From Verrucomicrobia bacterium UBA4286 (GTDB taxonomy: Bacteria > Verrucomicrobiota > Kiritimatiellia > RFP12 > UBA1067): a stretch of 57,845 bases of DNA. The stretch is taken from the NCBI GenBank assembly GCA_002395905.1, contig DGVK01000043.1, positions 1 to 57,845 on the forward strand. Direction: 5' to 3'. A program made the position numbers and the translations under genes. The notes beneath the pieces are model-generated. The model saw nothing but the letters and a program-made list of their open reading frames with translations. It ran no database searches and was not told the origin of the DNA. Shown in pieces: positions 48,953 through 57,845 of this stretch (its first letter is position 1; each line of letters starts with the position of its first letter).

Positions 48953-51370
48953 TCACCAAGACACAAGCTCGTAGTCGCCCGATGCGTACTCACGCGATGA
49001 ACCGTCAAGCCAGGTGACCGTCGCCGTGCTTCCCTTCGGAACCGAGAATCGCCATGTGAGACTGCCGTCGTCGCCGTACTGCCATGCGCTGCGTATCGTG
49101 CCGAAATCAGTGCGGTACGATGCGGAACACGACCCGAGCCTGCGGTCTGGATACGGCCTCAGGCGGAAATGACGCCAGCCGCCTTGTTCGGAGTCAGGGC
49201 GCATTCCCGCCGCCGCCGAGAACAGCCATTCCAGCACGCATCCGTAGGCATAGTGGTTGAAGCTGTTCATGCCCACCGGGCCAAATCCCTTCTCCTTCGT
49301 ATATCCGTTCCAGCGTTCCCAAACCGTCGCCGCACCCTGGTTGACAGAATACAGCCAGCTCGGAAACGCCTCCTGCAGCAGCAGCGAATACGCCAGCTCC
49401 GGAGCATTCGCCTCGAACGTAAGCGTCGGCAGAAGGATTGCAGTGCCGAGAAAACCGGTCTGAAGGCGGTCGCCATGCGCCTTTATGTTCTCGATCAGGT
49501 CGCGCTTCGTCGCCTCGACCGCCGCCTCCCCTCCGCAAAGGCCGAGCTTTAGCATGTAGAGGTCGTTGCACTGCCCCTTGTATTCGTCCTTGATCGTTCC
49601 GTCCGCCCCCATGTACGCCGCCGCGAACGCCTTGCGCAGCTTCGCCTCCTCCTCCGCATAATGACGCGCTGCCACAGCCCTTCCCGTCGCCGCCGCCATC
49701 TCGCGCATGAGCATCGCCACCCACACGCGGAAGTATGCCTTTAGCGGCTTTATCTGACGCTTGTCCATCGCGTCGCCGGAGAGGTCGTCCTCCAGCCTGA
49801 CATGGTGCTCGAACGCAAGCCAGTCGCCGTGGTTGATGCCGTACGGCTCTTCGCTGCCTTCGAGGAACTCCATGTAGCGCACCATCGACTCCCACGATTC
49901 GTCTATGAACCTGCGCTCCCCGTACCACTTCCACAGACGGTAGGGTATTATCACCCCGGCGTCCGTCCAGCCCGCGCTTCCGTGTTCTTCAAAGACGTGA
50001 CGCACGTTCGGGACGAAGCACTGATAGCAGCCGTCGATGCGCTGCGCGTCGCGCAGGTCGGCGAGAAACTTGCCGAGGAACTCCCTCGTGTCGGCAAGGT
50101 ACGCCGCGCTCTGCATGAACACCTGCGTGTCCGCCGTCCAGCCAAGGCGCTCGTCACGCTGCGGACAGTCCGTCGGCGACGAAAGGTAGTTCGAGAGCAT
50201 TCCCCAGCGCACGTTCGCGATGAGTCTGTTGACCTTGGCGTTACCGGTCACGATGCTCCCGCGCTCCATCTCCCGCGTGACGGACGAGACGGGCGTGGAG
50301 CGCCAGCGCCTGAACACGACCGGCCCCGTCGCCGTGACACCAACATAGCGGTAGCCGAAGTACGTGTAGCGCGGCATGTACGACTGCGCCCCGTCCTTCA
50401 GCGTGTAACGAATCCCGGCGTATGCGTCGCGCAGGGAGGCGAGGTACGGCGTCCCCGCCGGGCCGTCGTTGCCGCGCGACTTCTCGCCGAGCGACTCGTT
50501 CAGCATCTCGGACGTCCGTATCTCAAGCTCCGTTCCGGCTCCGCCCTCCACCTCGAACGACGGCACGGCGGAGCAGTTCTGCCCGAAATCGACCACCAGC
50601 ATCTCGCCGGACACAAGCCGGATTTCTTCTCCGTCCCCGTATCGCCTGACGACCTTGGCGATGCCGAACGCATCCTTCGACGCACCTTCCGCACCCTTGA
50701 CGACGTACGCTTCGCGCGGCTTCAGCGCGAGGTCTTCGCGCAACGCCACCTTCGCCGCCGCCGGACGGAACTCCCCTTTGAACTCCGTGTTGCGGCGGAC
50801 GCCCTTCAGCCCTTCCACCTTGCGCCGGGCGTCGTACGTCTCGCCTTCGTATATCCCCGCCGAGATGACTGGGCCCGTGTAAGCCGCAAGCCAGCTCTCG
50901 TCCGTGCCGACCGTCTGCACCGAGCCGTCGTCCAGCTCAAGCCGCAGCTCGCCGCGAAACGCAACTTCCTTTCCAAGTTGCCAAGGGGACTTCACGCCTT
51001 CGGCCACCCTCATCATCTGGTCGCACCACCATCCAGACGTAACGGTCGCAGAGAGGACGTTCGTCGCCCCCGTCCTTATGTCGAGGCTGTCCGTCACGTC
51101 GTATGAATACACATGGCGGCACTTTCCGCACTCCGTGACGCCCGGCTTCAGGAAGTCGTCCCCGACGCGCCGCCCGTTGGCGAATGCCTCGAACACGCCC
51201 TGCGCCGTCACGTCCCACGTAGCGCGGCTGACCGAACCCGCGTTTGTGAACCTCCGCTCGAACACCGCCGCCGCGCCATCTGTGGGCGCCTTCTCCAGCG
51301 GCGAGACAAACGTCGCCGCCGCCGCAACTGCGGCGACAAGCGACGCGCTCAAACAACACATCCACCTCAT
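48953..51370 (-). CDS. Exported GH78 alpha-L-rhamnosidase
   Basis: 805 residues, signal peptide to AAAATF. N-terminal beta-sandwich domains (SGWWCDQMMR, YTGPVISAGIYEGETYDARR) typical of bacterial rhamnosidases, then the (alpha/alpha)6 catalytic domain with LSSPTDCPQRDERLGWTADT (acid region), GSAGWTDAGVIIPYRLWKWY and WERWNGYTKEKGFG, SFNHYAYG. Removes terminal rhamnose from plant or host glycans. Last gene of the five-gene minus-strand operon. Confidence 0.95.
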   Translation of the reverse strand: MRWMCCLSASLVAAVAAAATFVSPLEKAPTDGAAAVFERRFTNAGSVSRATWDVTAQGVFEAFANGRRVGDDFLKPGVTECGKCRHVYSYDVTDSLDIRTGATNVLSATVTSGWWCDQMMRVAEGVKSPWQLGKEVAFRGELRLELDDGSVQTVGTDESWLAAYTGPVISAGIYEGETYDARRKVEGLKGVRRNTEFKGEFRPAAAKVALREDLALKPREAYVVKGAEGASKDAFGIAKVVRRYGDGEEIRLVSGEMLVVDFGQNCSAVPSFEVEGGAGTELEIRTSEMLNESLGEKSRGNDGPAGTPYLASLRDAYAGIRYTLKDGAQSYMPRYTYFGYRYVGVTATGPVVFRRWRSTPVSSVTREMERGSIVTGNAKVNRLIANVRWGMLSNYLSSPTDCPQRDERLGWTADTQVFMQSAAYLADTREFLGKFLADLRDAQRIDGCYQCFVPNVRHVFEEHGSAGWTDAGVIIPYRLWKWYGERRFIDESWESMVRYMEFLEGSEEPYGINHGDWLAFEHHVRLEDDLSGDAMDKRQIKPLKAYFRVWVAMLMREMAAATGRAVAARHYAEEEAKLRKAFAAAYMGADGTIKDEYKGQCNDLYMLKLGLCGGEAAVEATKRDLIENIKAHGDRLQTGFLGTAILLPTLTFEANAPELAYSLLLQEAFPSWLYSVNQGAATVWERWNGYTKEKGFGPVGMNSFNHYAYGCVLEWLFSAAAGMRPDSEQGGWRHFRLRPYPDRRLGSCSASYRTDFGTIRSAWQYGDDGSLTWRFSVPKGSTATVTWLDGSSREYASGDYELVSW

Positions 51371-51406
51371 TGCAACTGTCCCTTTGCTTGTTTTTTGATG
51401 ACGGCA

Positions 51407-52870
51407 TTACATCATATCGCCAACACCGTCGGCATAGCCTATAACAATTGTGCCTGTTTTATACCGCCGCTGTCCGTCACTGCCATTCATCGGCAATTCA
51501 TAGACAGGCGTACCGTCGATTTTGCCCACCGAAATGAACACGTCATATTTGCCAGATGGGAACGTCGGCGCTCCGAAGCGTCCAAGGCGGAACTTTGCCG
51601 CATGCGACTTTACTGCTTTAGGCAGCAACCCTTTAAGGTTACAGTCGCCATCAGCGAGAACGGCAAGGATACGCCCCTTCTCGTCCTTGATCGTCAAACA
51701 CGGCCAGGCGTCGCGGTAACACGGCGCGACGCCGCCATTCACAAACGTGAACAAGACCTCGAACGTGTCGCCATCCTTGCCGACCGTCACAATATCCGGC
51801 CATGTCACGGACTTCGGAACGAAGCGATATCCGAGACGCCGCGCAATCTTCTCAAATGCCTCGCGGTTTTTGTCCAGCAGTTTCTTCGGGTCGCCGTGGA
51901 TCGACATGTAGCTTGCATGATGCTCTTCGACCGACCTGACCAGAAGTTCAGGAGACCACGCGCCGCGCTTCACGCTTCCTTCATAGTGTTCATGCTCCAG
52001 AACGACAGGCAACGTTCGCCAGTAGCGCTCAGCCTGGTCTGCATGGTACCATGACCTAGGCGGAGGTTCTACAAGAATTGAATCATCGCGCCAGCCAACG
52101 CCCTTGGAACGCGCATAGTCTAAAATGGGATATTTTCCAGTCTGGTTGGCGTTGCCGTCGATGTCATCGGACAGAATGAGCTGCGTCCGCTTGAAGTACT
52201 TGCGCCACAAGTCAATATGTCGCGAAATATCGACCGCGCGCTTTTCTTCCGGCACCTGGCTGGAGCCGAAGGTATGTCCCTCGCCCCAAAGCCCGTATGA
52301 GCCGATGTCAACGAATGCGACCTCGGGGCGTCCGTCATATCGCGCAGCGACGGCGGCGATGAACTTATCCAGTTTTTCAAGAAACACGGAATCGCCAAAA
52401 TCCGGATCCCACGGCAGCGTCTTGCCATCGGGAGTGCGAATCGGCCCTTTGCCTGCCCAAAGCCGGTAGTGTTTGCCCTTCGCGCCTGCGTCTTCCACCC
52501 ATTTCGGCGTGGCGTAGTACATCCAGTCCTCCGAACAGGTGAAACGCAGGGCTATCTGACCGCCCTTGGCTATCCAGCGCTGGGCCGGCGTGTCGATGGT
52601 TGCCCAGTCGAACACGCCTTCTTCCGGCTCGATCATGCTCCACGGCAGCCGCAGATAGCACACGGAGCATCCAGGAAACCATGTCATGTCGTCGCCCGGT
52701 TCAACTCTGGAACCATACTCATGTGGCACATTGGAGTAATAGTGCATCGTCAGCCCCATGTCAGGGTTTGTCAGCACACGTCCGTCATCCACACCAAGAA
52801 ATGTCGCCGTGTGTGCAGCCGTTGCCACCATGCACAAACACGTCGCTGCCATTGATTGTATCGTTTTCAT
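51407..52870 (-). CDS. Exported DUF4832-type TIM-barrel protein (glycoside hydrolase-like)
   Basis: 487 residues, signal peptide MKTIQSMAATCLCMVATAAH. Begins LTNPDMGLTMHYYSN; CSVCYLRLPWSMIEPEEGVF and DWATIDTPAQRWIAKGGQIA look like the N-terminal part of a beta-galactosidase-type barrel, with VAFVDIGSYGLWGEGHT later. The C-terminal beta domain (FTFVNGGVAPCYRDAWP, LTIKDEKGRILAVLADGDCN) fits DUF4832. A Glu in GEGHT could be catalytic, but activity is not shown. It lies between a rhamnosidase and a GH2 enzyme, so a role in the same glycan is likely. Confidence 0.72.
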   Translation of the reverse strand: MKTIQSMAATCLCMVATAAHTATFLGVDDGRVLTNPDMGLTMHYYSNVPHEYGSRVEPGDDMTWFPGCSVCYLRLPWSMIEPEEGVFDWATIDTPAQRWIAKGGQIALRFTCSEDWMYYATPKWVEDAGAKGKHYRLWAGKGPIRTPDGKTLPWDPDFGDSVFLEKLDKFIAAVAARYDGRPEVAFVDIGSYGLWGEGHTFGSSQVPEEKRAVDISRHIDLWRKYFKRTQLILSDDIDGNANQTGKYPILDYARSKGVGWRDDSILVEPPPRSWYHADQAERYWRTLPVVLEHEHYEGSVKRGAWSPELLVRSVEEHHASYMSIHGDPKKLLDKNREAFEKIARRLGYRFVPKSVTWPDIVTVGKDGDTFEVLFTFVNGGVAPCYRDAWPCLTIKDEKGRILAVLADGDCNLKGLLPKAVKSHAAKFRLGRFGAPTFPSGKYDVFISVGKIDGTPVYELPMNGSDGQRRYKTGTIVIGYADGVGDMM

Positions 52871-52901
52871 CTCGCATTAGCCCCTGTCAACAACAACATC
52901 A

Positions 52902-54698
52902 TCATTCTCCTACGGCGCGACGGATAATAGCCGCGTGGGCGGTCTTTAGTGTTTCGGGATGGTATTTGAGAACTTTCCGGTCATAGGTAAGAAGACCGTT
53001 TGACTCAAACTCAACGTCCGTGCTCTGCGTGTAGATAGACCCGCCTAGTCCTTTTTCGGCCAAGTCACCGAGTTTGTCCATAAGACCGAGATACGTTTTC
53101 TCAATGTCTTTCGATGTCACAAGTCCGCCAAACTCGCCGAGGAAGGGAACCCGACGACTGTTCACGGGCGGCATTGCCGGACCGGGATAGTAATGGTAAT
53201 CCACGACATCCGCCGCCTCGCATAATCCATCCGGGAGATGAACGGTTGTCAGCCGCGTCAGCTTTTTCGGAGCATCTGCCGGATCAAGGCATTCGCCCCC
53301 CTCGAAGTCGTTCCAGCCAGACGGACCATCGACAAGACGGGACGGATCATAACGCTTGATGAAATCCAGAGTAGTGTGGGTCAAGTTCTGGCCGTGCTGC
53401 CCCCATCCCTCATTGTAGGGAATCCACATTACGACGGACGGAACCTTCATAAGCAAGTCCATTATTCCCTTGACTTCCTCTCGATAAAGTCCATATCCCT
53501 TGACCGAGTCGGCATGAAACGGGGCTATGCAGTCTGCACCACGGCTAGGCATGTCTTGCAGGACCAGAAGACCGATTCTGTCGCAGAGCGCGTAGTATCT
53601 GAGCGGCTCTACCTTGATGTGCTTGCGCATGGCGTTGAAACCGCATTTCTTCAATGTCTGTATGTCAAACTCCATCGCCTCTTCGCTTGGTGGAGTGAGC
53701 AACCCGTCTGGCCACCATCCCTGGTCCAGCGTTCCCATCACGTAATATGGCTTGTTGTTGAGGAAGAATCGCAGCACGCCCTTTGCGTCGCGCCGCTTCT
53801 CGAACTTGCGCATCCCGAAGTAGCCCTTTATATCGTCCTTGCCGAACCTCGCCGTGAAATGGTAGAGTGCCGGCGATTCCGGCGACCACAGCGAAACGGG
53901 CGCGGGGAGTCGGAATGTGACCGGCACGCCGGGACGGAATGTCCCGCGCAGAGACATTGGATAAATCTCCACGACACCTTCCTCTCTGTCTCCGTACACG
54001 AGTCCGTCGACATTGAACGTCAACGTGACTTCGCCCTTGTCTATGTCGGTGTCGACCTTGTAGTCTGCGATGTGCTTCTCCGGCACAGTCTCAATCCAGA
54101 CCGTCTGCCACATGCCGCTTACGCGAGTGTAGAAACATGTGCTGGACTTGAACGCCTGCTTGCCGCACGACTGCACATAGTCCTCCGTCGGATCCCACAC
54201 GAGAATGGTCAGCGCATTTACGCCCTTCCTGGCAAACGGCGTCAGATCGACCGTGAACGGCAGATGCCCTCCCTCGTGAATCGCAACTTCGTCGTGTCCG
54301 AGATAGACGATTGCCCTAAAATCAACGGCCCCGAAGTGGAGAAGTATTCTTTCGCCCGGTCTTGGGTCAAGTTCCACGTCGCGCGTGTACCAGAGATATT
54401 CGTCGGGATTTAGAAGCCGCCCTCCGCACATTGAGAGCGGGGCTTCCAACGCAAAGGGAACACGTATTTTGCCGTCCCACTTCGCAGGTCGCCCCGGAGT
54501 GTTTGTCACCGCCGTTATCGCGTAGTCCCAGTCGCCGTTCAGACAAGTCCAGTCATTGCGCACCATCTGCGGACGCGGGTAGTCGCGCAGACAGTTCTCG
54601 CTCGTGACCTTCCCGCCCCACGGCGTAGGTGGAAACGCCGCCTCCGCAACTACGGCAATGCATGCTATGGCTAGCATGCTTGCAAGTCCCTTCCGCAT
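52902..54698 (-). CDS. Exported GH2-family glycoside hydrolase
   Basis: 598 residues, signal peptide MRKGLASMLAIACIAVVAEA. GH2 order: sugar-binding domain (GDWDYAITAVTN, KIRVPFALEAPLS, LWYTRDVELDP), Ig-like domain, TIM barrel with the acid in IPYNEGWGQH and the nucleophile in FLGEFGG. FNAMRKHIKVEPLRYYALCD is the usual barrel core. Beta-galactosidase, -glucuronidase or -mannosidase cannot be told apart. 31 bases from the next gene in the operon. Confidence 0.92.
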   Translation of the reverse strand: MRKGLASMLAIACIAVVAEAAFPPTPWGGKVTSENCLRDYPRPQMVRNDWTCLNGDWDYAITAVTNTPGRPAKWDGKIRVPFALEAPLSMCGGRLLNPDEYLWYTRDVELDPRPGERILLHFGAVDFRAIVYLGHDEVAIHEGGHLPFTVDLTPFARKGVNALTILVWDPTEDYVQSCGKQAFKSSTCFYTRVSGMWQTVWIETVPEKHIADYKVDTDIDKGEVTLTFNVDGLVYGDREEGVVEIYPMSLRGTFRPGVPVTFRLPAPVSLWSPESPALYHFTARFGKDDIKGYFGMRKFEKRRDAKGVLRFFLNNKPYYVMGTLDQGWWPDGLLTPPSEEAMEFDIQTLKKCGFNAMRKHIKVEPLRYYALCDRIGLLVLQDMPSRGADCIAPFHADSVKGYGLYREEVKGIMDLLMKVPSVVMWIPYNEGWGQHGQNLTHTTLDFIKRYDPSRLVDGPSGWNDFEGGECLDPADAPKKLTRLTTVHLPDGLCEAADVVDYHYYPGPAMPPVNSRRVPFLGEFGGLVTSKDIEKTYLGLMDKLGDLAEKGLGGSIYTQSTDVEFESNGLLTYDRKVLKYHPETLKTAHAAIIRRAVGE

Positions 54699-54715
54699 AT
54701 TCTATCCCCTAAAGT

Positions 54716-57331
54716 TTAGTGGATCGAGATGATCATTCCTCGCTTTGCCGCGTAGAGGATGCCGCCTTCAACGGAGAGCGTGTAGCTTCCGCCCTTGCCA
54801 CCTTCTACCGTGGCTTTCGCGTTGCTAAGCGTACCAGTGAGCGTTCCGACCTTCGCGACGGCAATCCTGCTGATATCCACACCCGCCGCGTTGCGAATGT
54901 TCAACGTAATGCCGCCATCGACAGTGAGTGTGCCGATTTCAAACGGCGTCGCCTGCGTTGCGGAAACGTCAAGACCCGCACCATCCTCCAGTTCAACAGC
55001 CGTGACCTTGCCAGCACCGCCGATAAAACCTTCCTTGACGACTACCGCCGTTGAAATGGTGTTCTCCGCGTCAAGCCGCAACGCGCCCGCGCCCGTCTTG
55101 CGCAAAATGCCGCCGCCCGAAACGACGCCAGCGACGTCAAGCACCTTGCCCGCATCAATTTCGAACGTGCCGCCGTTCGTCTTAACCTCGTCGCCAGCGA
55201 CGCTTCCCGCCGCATCGACATTCACGCCGGTAGCTGCCGGAATCGTGTACGAGTCCTGAACCCAGCAGACTCCGTTGGACTTGAAGTGGATCGCCGACGC
55301 GCTGCCGACAGCCGCAGCGTTGGCGAACACCGTCTTGATGCACCAATGCGCAATCTGCCATTCACCGGAGAAGTCCGCATTGTTCCCGTTTAGATGGAAG
55401 CGTCCAAAGCGGCCTTCCCGCGGCGAATGGTCTGCATCGGCACCGGGGTTGTAACGCATCTGGACGATGCCACTGCCGGATATGTTGGAGTCAACGTAAA
55501 GCGGACGATAGTCTGGATTCTGGCCCTTGTTCACTTCAAGCGTCATTAACACAGGCTTGGTTGCCGCATCCAATACTGTGATGTTGCCGACAAGCCTGTT
55601 GCCATTGTTGCGCGTAGCGTTTACAATGCAGCCGCCGTAAAGGCGCAGGTCGTTGACGGTGACCTTGGCCTGCTGTACGCTGAACGTGCCGCCATCAAGA
55701 ATTGCGAGCGAAGTTTTCGGGAACGTCCCCTCTTTACCATCAGGCGCACGAAGCTGCTTGTCGGCCGGCACAAAGTACGCGGCATCGGCATGGGGAACAC
55801 TTCTATCGCTCCAACGTCCACCCGTGAGGAACGACGATCCTTTGGCGTCGTTGCCGCCGGCGTCCCTGCCGTTCAGACACACGAACTTCTTCGGCGGCGT
55901 GTACACGAGGTAGGTCTTGCTGTCAGCCGTTTCAATCGAGAAAGTGCCTCCAAGTATGTACGGGCGTATGAAGTCTTTCGCAGAATCCGCCGTCGCGGTG
56001 AAGTCGTCCGCCGTCACGCCCGCCGTGCCGAGGTTCGCGGCCGTCAGGATCCGATGTGAACTCGAACCGGCAAGATCCGAGACGAGGGTGTCGTTGGCAA
56101 TGTCGTTGTCGTTGAAGTCGATGCGAATCTTGCCGCCCGAACGGAGATTGTTGACGAGGCTGCCATTGATTGTAATCAAACCGCCACGCAACGCCCGGGC
56201 GATGTAAGGAGGATTGTCTTCCGTCTGCTCCAGCGTCAGCGAAGCATAGGTCACGTTCTCTGCGCCTGGATTTACGTAGGAAGCTGACTGGAGCGTGATC
56301 GGTCCAACGCGGCAGTCAAGAACCGTCCGCAACATTGACGGCTGAGTCACGACGATTGGAATCGCCGGATTGTTGTAATTTCCTGACAACTGCAGAAGTC
56401 CGTTGTTCACCTGTATGCCGTCAATTTCGGTAATCGACACTTGGGCAAGGGCAACGCGCCGCAGATGGATTCCTTCAACGCCAGAATTGCCGATGGTCAG
56501 CGTTCCCGTACCCGTTATCGTTGAATTGCCTCCGATTTGCAGACCGATGTTGTTGCCATCCTTGCTGTACACGCCAAGCTGTCCGCCATTGTCGAGCGTA
56601 ATTGCCGCGCCAGACAGGGAAACCATGCCGCTTCCACCGCCAAACAGCTTGCCGCCATTCGTAAGCGTGATGTTTGGCGACGAGCCAAAGGCGTTGTTGT
56701 TGTAGCCGACGAGACAAACGCCGTTGCCGGCACTCTCGACTTCGATGGAACCGGCATAGCCAGAATTGTTGCCAGCAAAGTGCGTGTAGAACTGCGCGCC
56801 CGTTGAGTCGGTTTCATCGCTGTGCATGACCTTGATGCCAGTACCGCTCGCGCCGGAAATGCTTGACTCGACATGAGTATGGCGCACACCGTTGTTGCCG
56901 GATCCAATGAATATTGACGGTGCGGACGGTTTGCCGTAAACCTTTATGGCACCCTTGAGCGTCTTTCTGCAGCTGCCGTCACCCTGCGTGATCATGGCGT
57001 TGTAGATGCGCAGGTCGGCAATGGTCAACTTGCTGCCCTGTCCCTTCAGCAGCAGATTCGCGCCGCCGTCAAGAGTGAGCGAATCGCCTCTGAATGTGTT
57101 GTCCGAGTTTTTGACGTCTGGTGAACGGGTGTTTAGTTCGTTGTTGACGAGGTAATTCTTGCCCGCCACAGGCGCACCGCCAGGAAAGTTATCGCCATTG
57201 ATGACTGAACTCTTCCCAACAGCATCCGTCGCAGTCTGCACGACGTATCCCGTCGTGTCGGTGATTGATGTCGTGTAGGCAAGTGCCGTCATCGACACCG
57301 CCGCGCATATCATTATCAATAGTTTTTTCAT
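54716..57331 (-). CDS. Large secreted beta-helix protein with autotransporter-type repeats
   Basis: 871 residues from MKKLLIMICAAVSMTALAYT; GGAGG lies nine bases upstream. Many short beta-strand repeats rich in Gly, Asn, Ser and Thr: SLTLDGGANLLLKGQGSKLT, DLRIYNAMITQGDGS, ITLTNGGKLFGGGSGMVSLS, ITLDNGGQLGVYSKDGNNI. Near the end ILRKTGAGALRLDAENTIST and VVVKEGFIGGAGKVTAVELE match the autotransporter-associated strand (PATR) pattern. No membrane barrel is present, so it is likely released or held by another system. No PEP-CTERM tail. Substrate binding for the CAZyme operon is possible. Confidence 0.85.
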   Translation of the reverse strand: MKKLLIMICAAVSMTALAYTTSITDTTGYVVQTATDAVGKSSVINGDNFPGGAPVAGKNYLVNNELNTRSPDVKNSDNTFRGDSLTLDGGANLLLKGQGSKLTIADLRIYNAMITQGDGSCRKTLKGAIKVYGKPSAPSIFIGSGNNGVRHTHVESSISGASGTGIKVMHSDETDSTGAQFYTHFAGNNSGYAGSIEVESAGNGVCLVGYNNNAFGSSPNITLTNGGKLFGGGSGMVSLSGAAITLDNGGQLGVYSKDGNNIGLQIGGNSTITGTGTLTIGNSGVEGIHLRRVALAQVSITEIDGIQVNNGLLQLSGNYNNPAIPIVVTQPSMLRTVLDCRVGPITLQSASYVNPGAENVTYASLTLEQTEDNPPYIARALRGGLITINGSLVNNLRSGGKIRIDFNDNDIANDTLVSDLAGSSSHRILTAANLGTAGVTADDFTATADSAKDFIRPYILGGTFSIETADSKTYLVYTPPKKFVCLNGRDAGGNDAKGSSFLTGGRWSDRSVPHADAAYFVPADKQLRAPDGKEGTFPKTSLAILDGGTFSVQQAKVTVNDLRLYGGCIVNATRNNGNRLVGNITVLDAATKPVLMTLEVNKGQNPDYRPLYVDSNISGSGIVQMRYNPGADADHSPREGRFGRFHLNGNNADFSGEWQIAHWCIKTVFANAAAVGSASAIHFKSNGVCWVQDSYTIPAATGVNVDAAGSVAGDEVKTNGGTFEIDAGKVLDVAGVVSGGGILRKTGAGALRLDAENTISTAVVVKEGFIGGAGKVTAVELEDGAGLDVSATQATPFEIGTLTVDGGITLNIRNAAGVDISRIAVAKVGTLTGTLSNAKATVEGGKGGSYTLSVEGGILYAAKRGMIISIH

Positions 57332-57358
57332 TTTTGTTTTTCCTCCATTCAAGATTCA

Positions 57359-57739
57359 TTACGAAACGGGAGAATCCCCGTTGGGTTCCGGTGCCGGCGT
57401 GGGTTCAGGCTCAGGGTCGGGCGTATCGCCTTTGCGATGCTTGGCCTCGGACGCGACGCGCTTGAGGTCTTTAATGATGCCGGTCACCTTCTCGATGGCC
57501 TCGGCGGCCTTGGCATTGTCTGGGTCGAGCATGGCGACAGCATTGACGCGCTGCGAGGCCGTCATGAGCAGGTTCGCGACGGTCTTGCGCAGTTCGGGTG
57601 TCGTGCCCTCGGCCTTCTCGGCTTCGCGTTCGCCGGTTACGCAACGTTTAGAGGCAACTGGGGGGAGGGGGATTCCGTGCAAGCGCACTACGCGCATTTT
57701 ACGCGCGTTACGTGCAAGGCTCTGGAATGTGGCGTTCAC
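57359..57739 (-). CDS. Small helical protein with Pro/Glu tail
   Basis: 126 residues from GTG 57739. Basic N-terminus (SLARNARKMRVVRLHGIPLP), helical middle (ELRKTVANLLMTASQRVNAV, AAEAIEKVTGIIKDLKRVAS), then a linker-like tail DPEPEPTPAPEPNGD. No signal peptide. The -10 box lies seven bases before GTG, so the mRNA should be leaderless. First gene of the CAZyme operon. An alternative is that translation begins further in and that this segment is a leader. Confidence 0.6.
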   Translation of the reverse strand: MNATFQSLARNARKMRVVRLHGIPLPPVASKRCVTGEREAEKAEGTTPELRKTVANLLMTASQRVNAVAMLDPDNAKAAEAIEKVTGIIKDLKRVASEAKHRKGDTPDPEPEPTPAPEPNGDSPVS

Positions 57740-57746
57740 GATACGA

Positions 57747-57752
57747 ATTATA
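57747..57752 (-). promoter_or_regulatory. Extended -10 box of the CAZyme operon (leaderless start)
   Basis: GTGGTATAAT on the minus strand, seven bases before GTG 57739. Beyond it (57753-57845) there is only a GC-rich stretch with a GGGCAAAG motif and no gene. Confidence 0.6.
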
Positions 57753-57845
57753 CCACAACTGTCCGCCGTGTTTCAAGTGGGTGCGCAAAATTTTCAGCCG
57801 AGGATGGGCAAAGCGCGGGCAAGGCGGCAGGACGGCCGCCCGCTC

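Noticed and set aside
48634..49017. Protein encoded by the 22-bp repeat (either strand)
   Set aside because: All frames are open because the repeat length keeps phase; no start signal and no family.

Overview
The window looks like a chromosomal piece of a GC-rich, diderm, sugar-degrading bacterium of the Verrucomicrobiota/Kiritimatiellota type. The reasons are the PEP-CTERM tails (VPEPTSGLLMLLG followed by RRRRA), the secreted VGY-type repeat proteins, an Mla-type lipid transporter with LptE-like and BamD-like envelope genes, and an operon of secreted glycoside hydrolases. This placement is inferred from gene content only.

Region 1 (0.2-16.7 kb) is the most unusual part. One four-gene unit occurs five times: (1) a secreted protein made of two tandem beta-rich repeats that begins at an I/V-V-G-Y motif; (2) a PEP-CTERM surface protein; (3) a single-pass membrane protein; (4) an exported protein that keeps the spacing of the archaemetzincin zinc site but has lost the zinc ligands. 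Units A and B (minus strand, 0.2-6.8 kb) and D and E (minus strand, 10.4-16.6 kb) flank unit C (plus strand, 7.3-10.3 kb). Only C has a recognisable promoter and a signal peptide on gene 1. In A, B, D and E gene 1 is cut off at the same codon (ATT GTC GGG TA), with no usable start. The cut is preceded by conserved intercassette DNA, in which a GCAG-N6-GCAG motif lies 64-65 bases away. A 641-bp segment holding the promoter, the signal sequence and a G-rich quadruplex-type tract lies between inverted copies of an 11-bp core at the starts of B and C. A tyrosine recombinase gene follows E. I read this as one expression site plus four silent stores (phase or antigenic variation by inversion or gene conversion). 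The structure is seen; the switching is inferred.

Region 2 (16.7-21.6 kb) is an accessory patch: the recombinase with two purine-rich insertions in frame, a four-helix-bundle (S23/Avd-like) protein, remnants of a VanX-type dipeptidase and of a nitroreductase, an intact nitroreductase lipoprotein and an AlbA_2 regulator.

Region 3 (21.6-48.6 kb) is conserved housekeeping DNA in tight operons, mostly on the minus strand: TPR / lipoprotein-sorting-like / AsmA-like / glycogen phosphorylase / two GYF proteins / TPR; an Mla-like ABC transporter with a double SGNH hydrolase; dprA; tRNA-Glu; bamD-like / lptE-like / RAM domain / TPR; thiC (plus strand); galE / UDG-like / hom / lysC; SemiSWEET-like / phosphofructokinase / uridine-kinase-like. 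Promoters repeatedly show TGGTATAAT, and several lie so close to the start codon that the mRNA should be leaderless.

Region 4 (48.6-57.8 kb) starts with a 22-bp tandem repeat, then a five-gene minus-strand operon: small proline-tailed protein, large beta-helix-like secreted protein, GH2 enzyme, TIM-barrel DUF4832-type protein and a GH78 alpha-L-rhamnosidase. This suggests use of rhamnose-containing plant or host polysaccharides.
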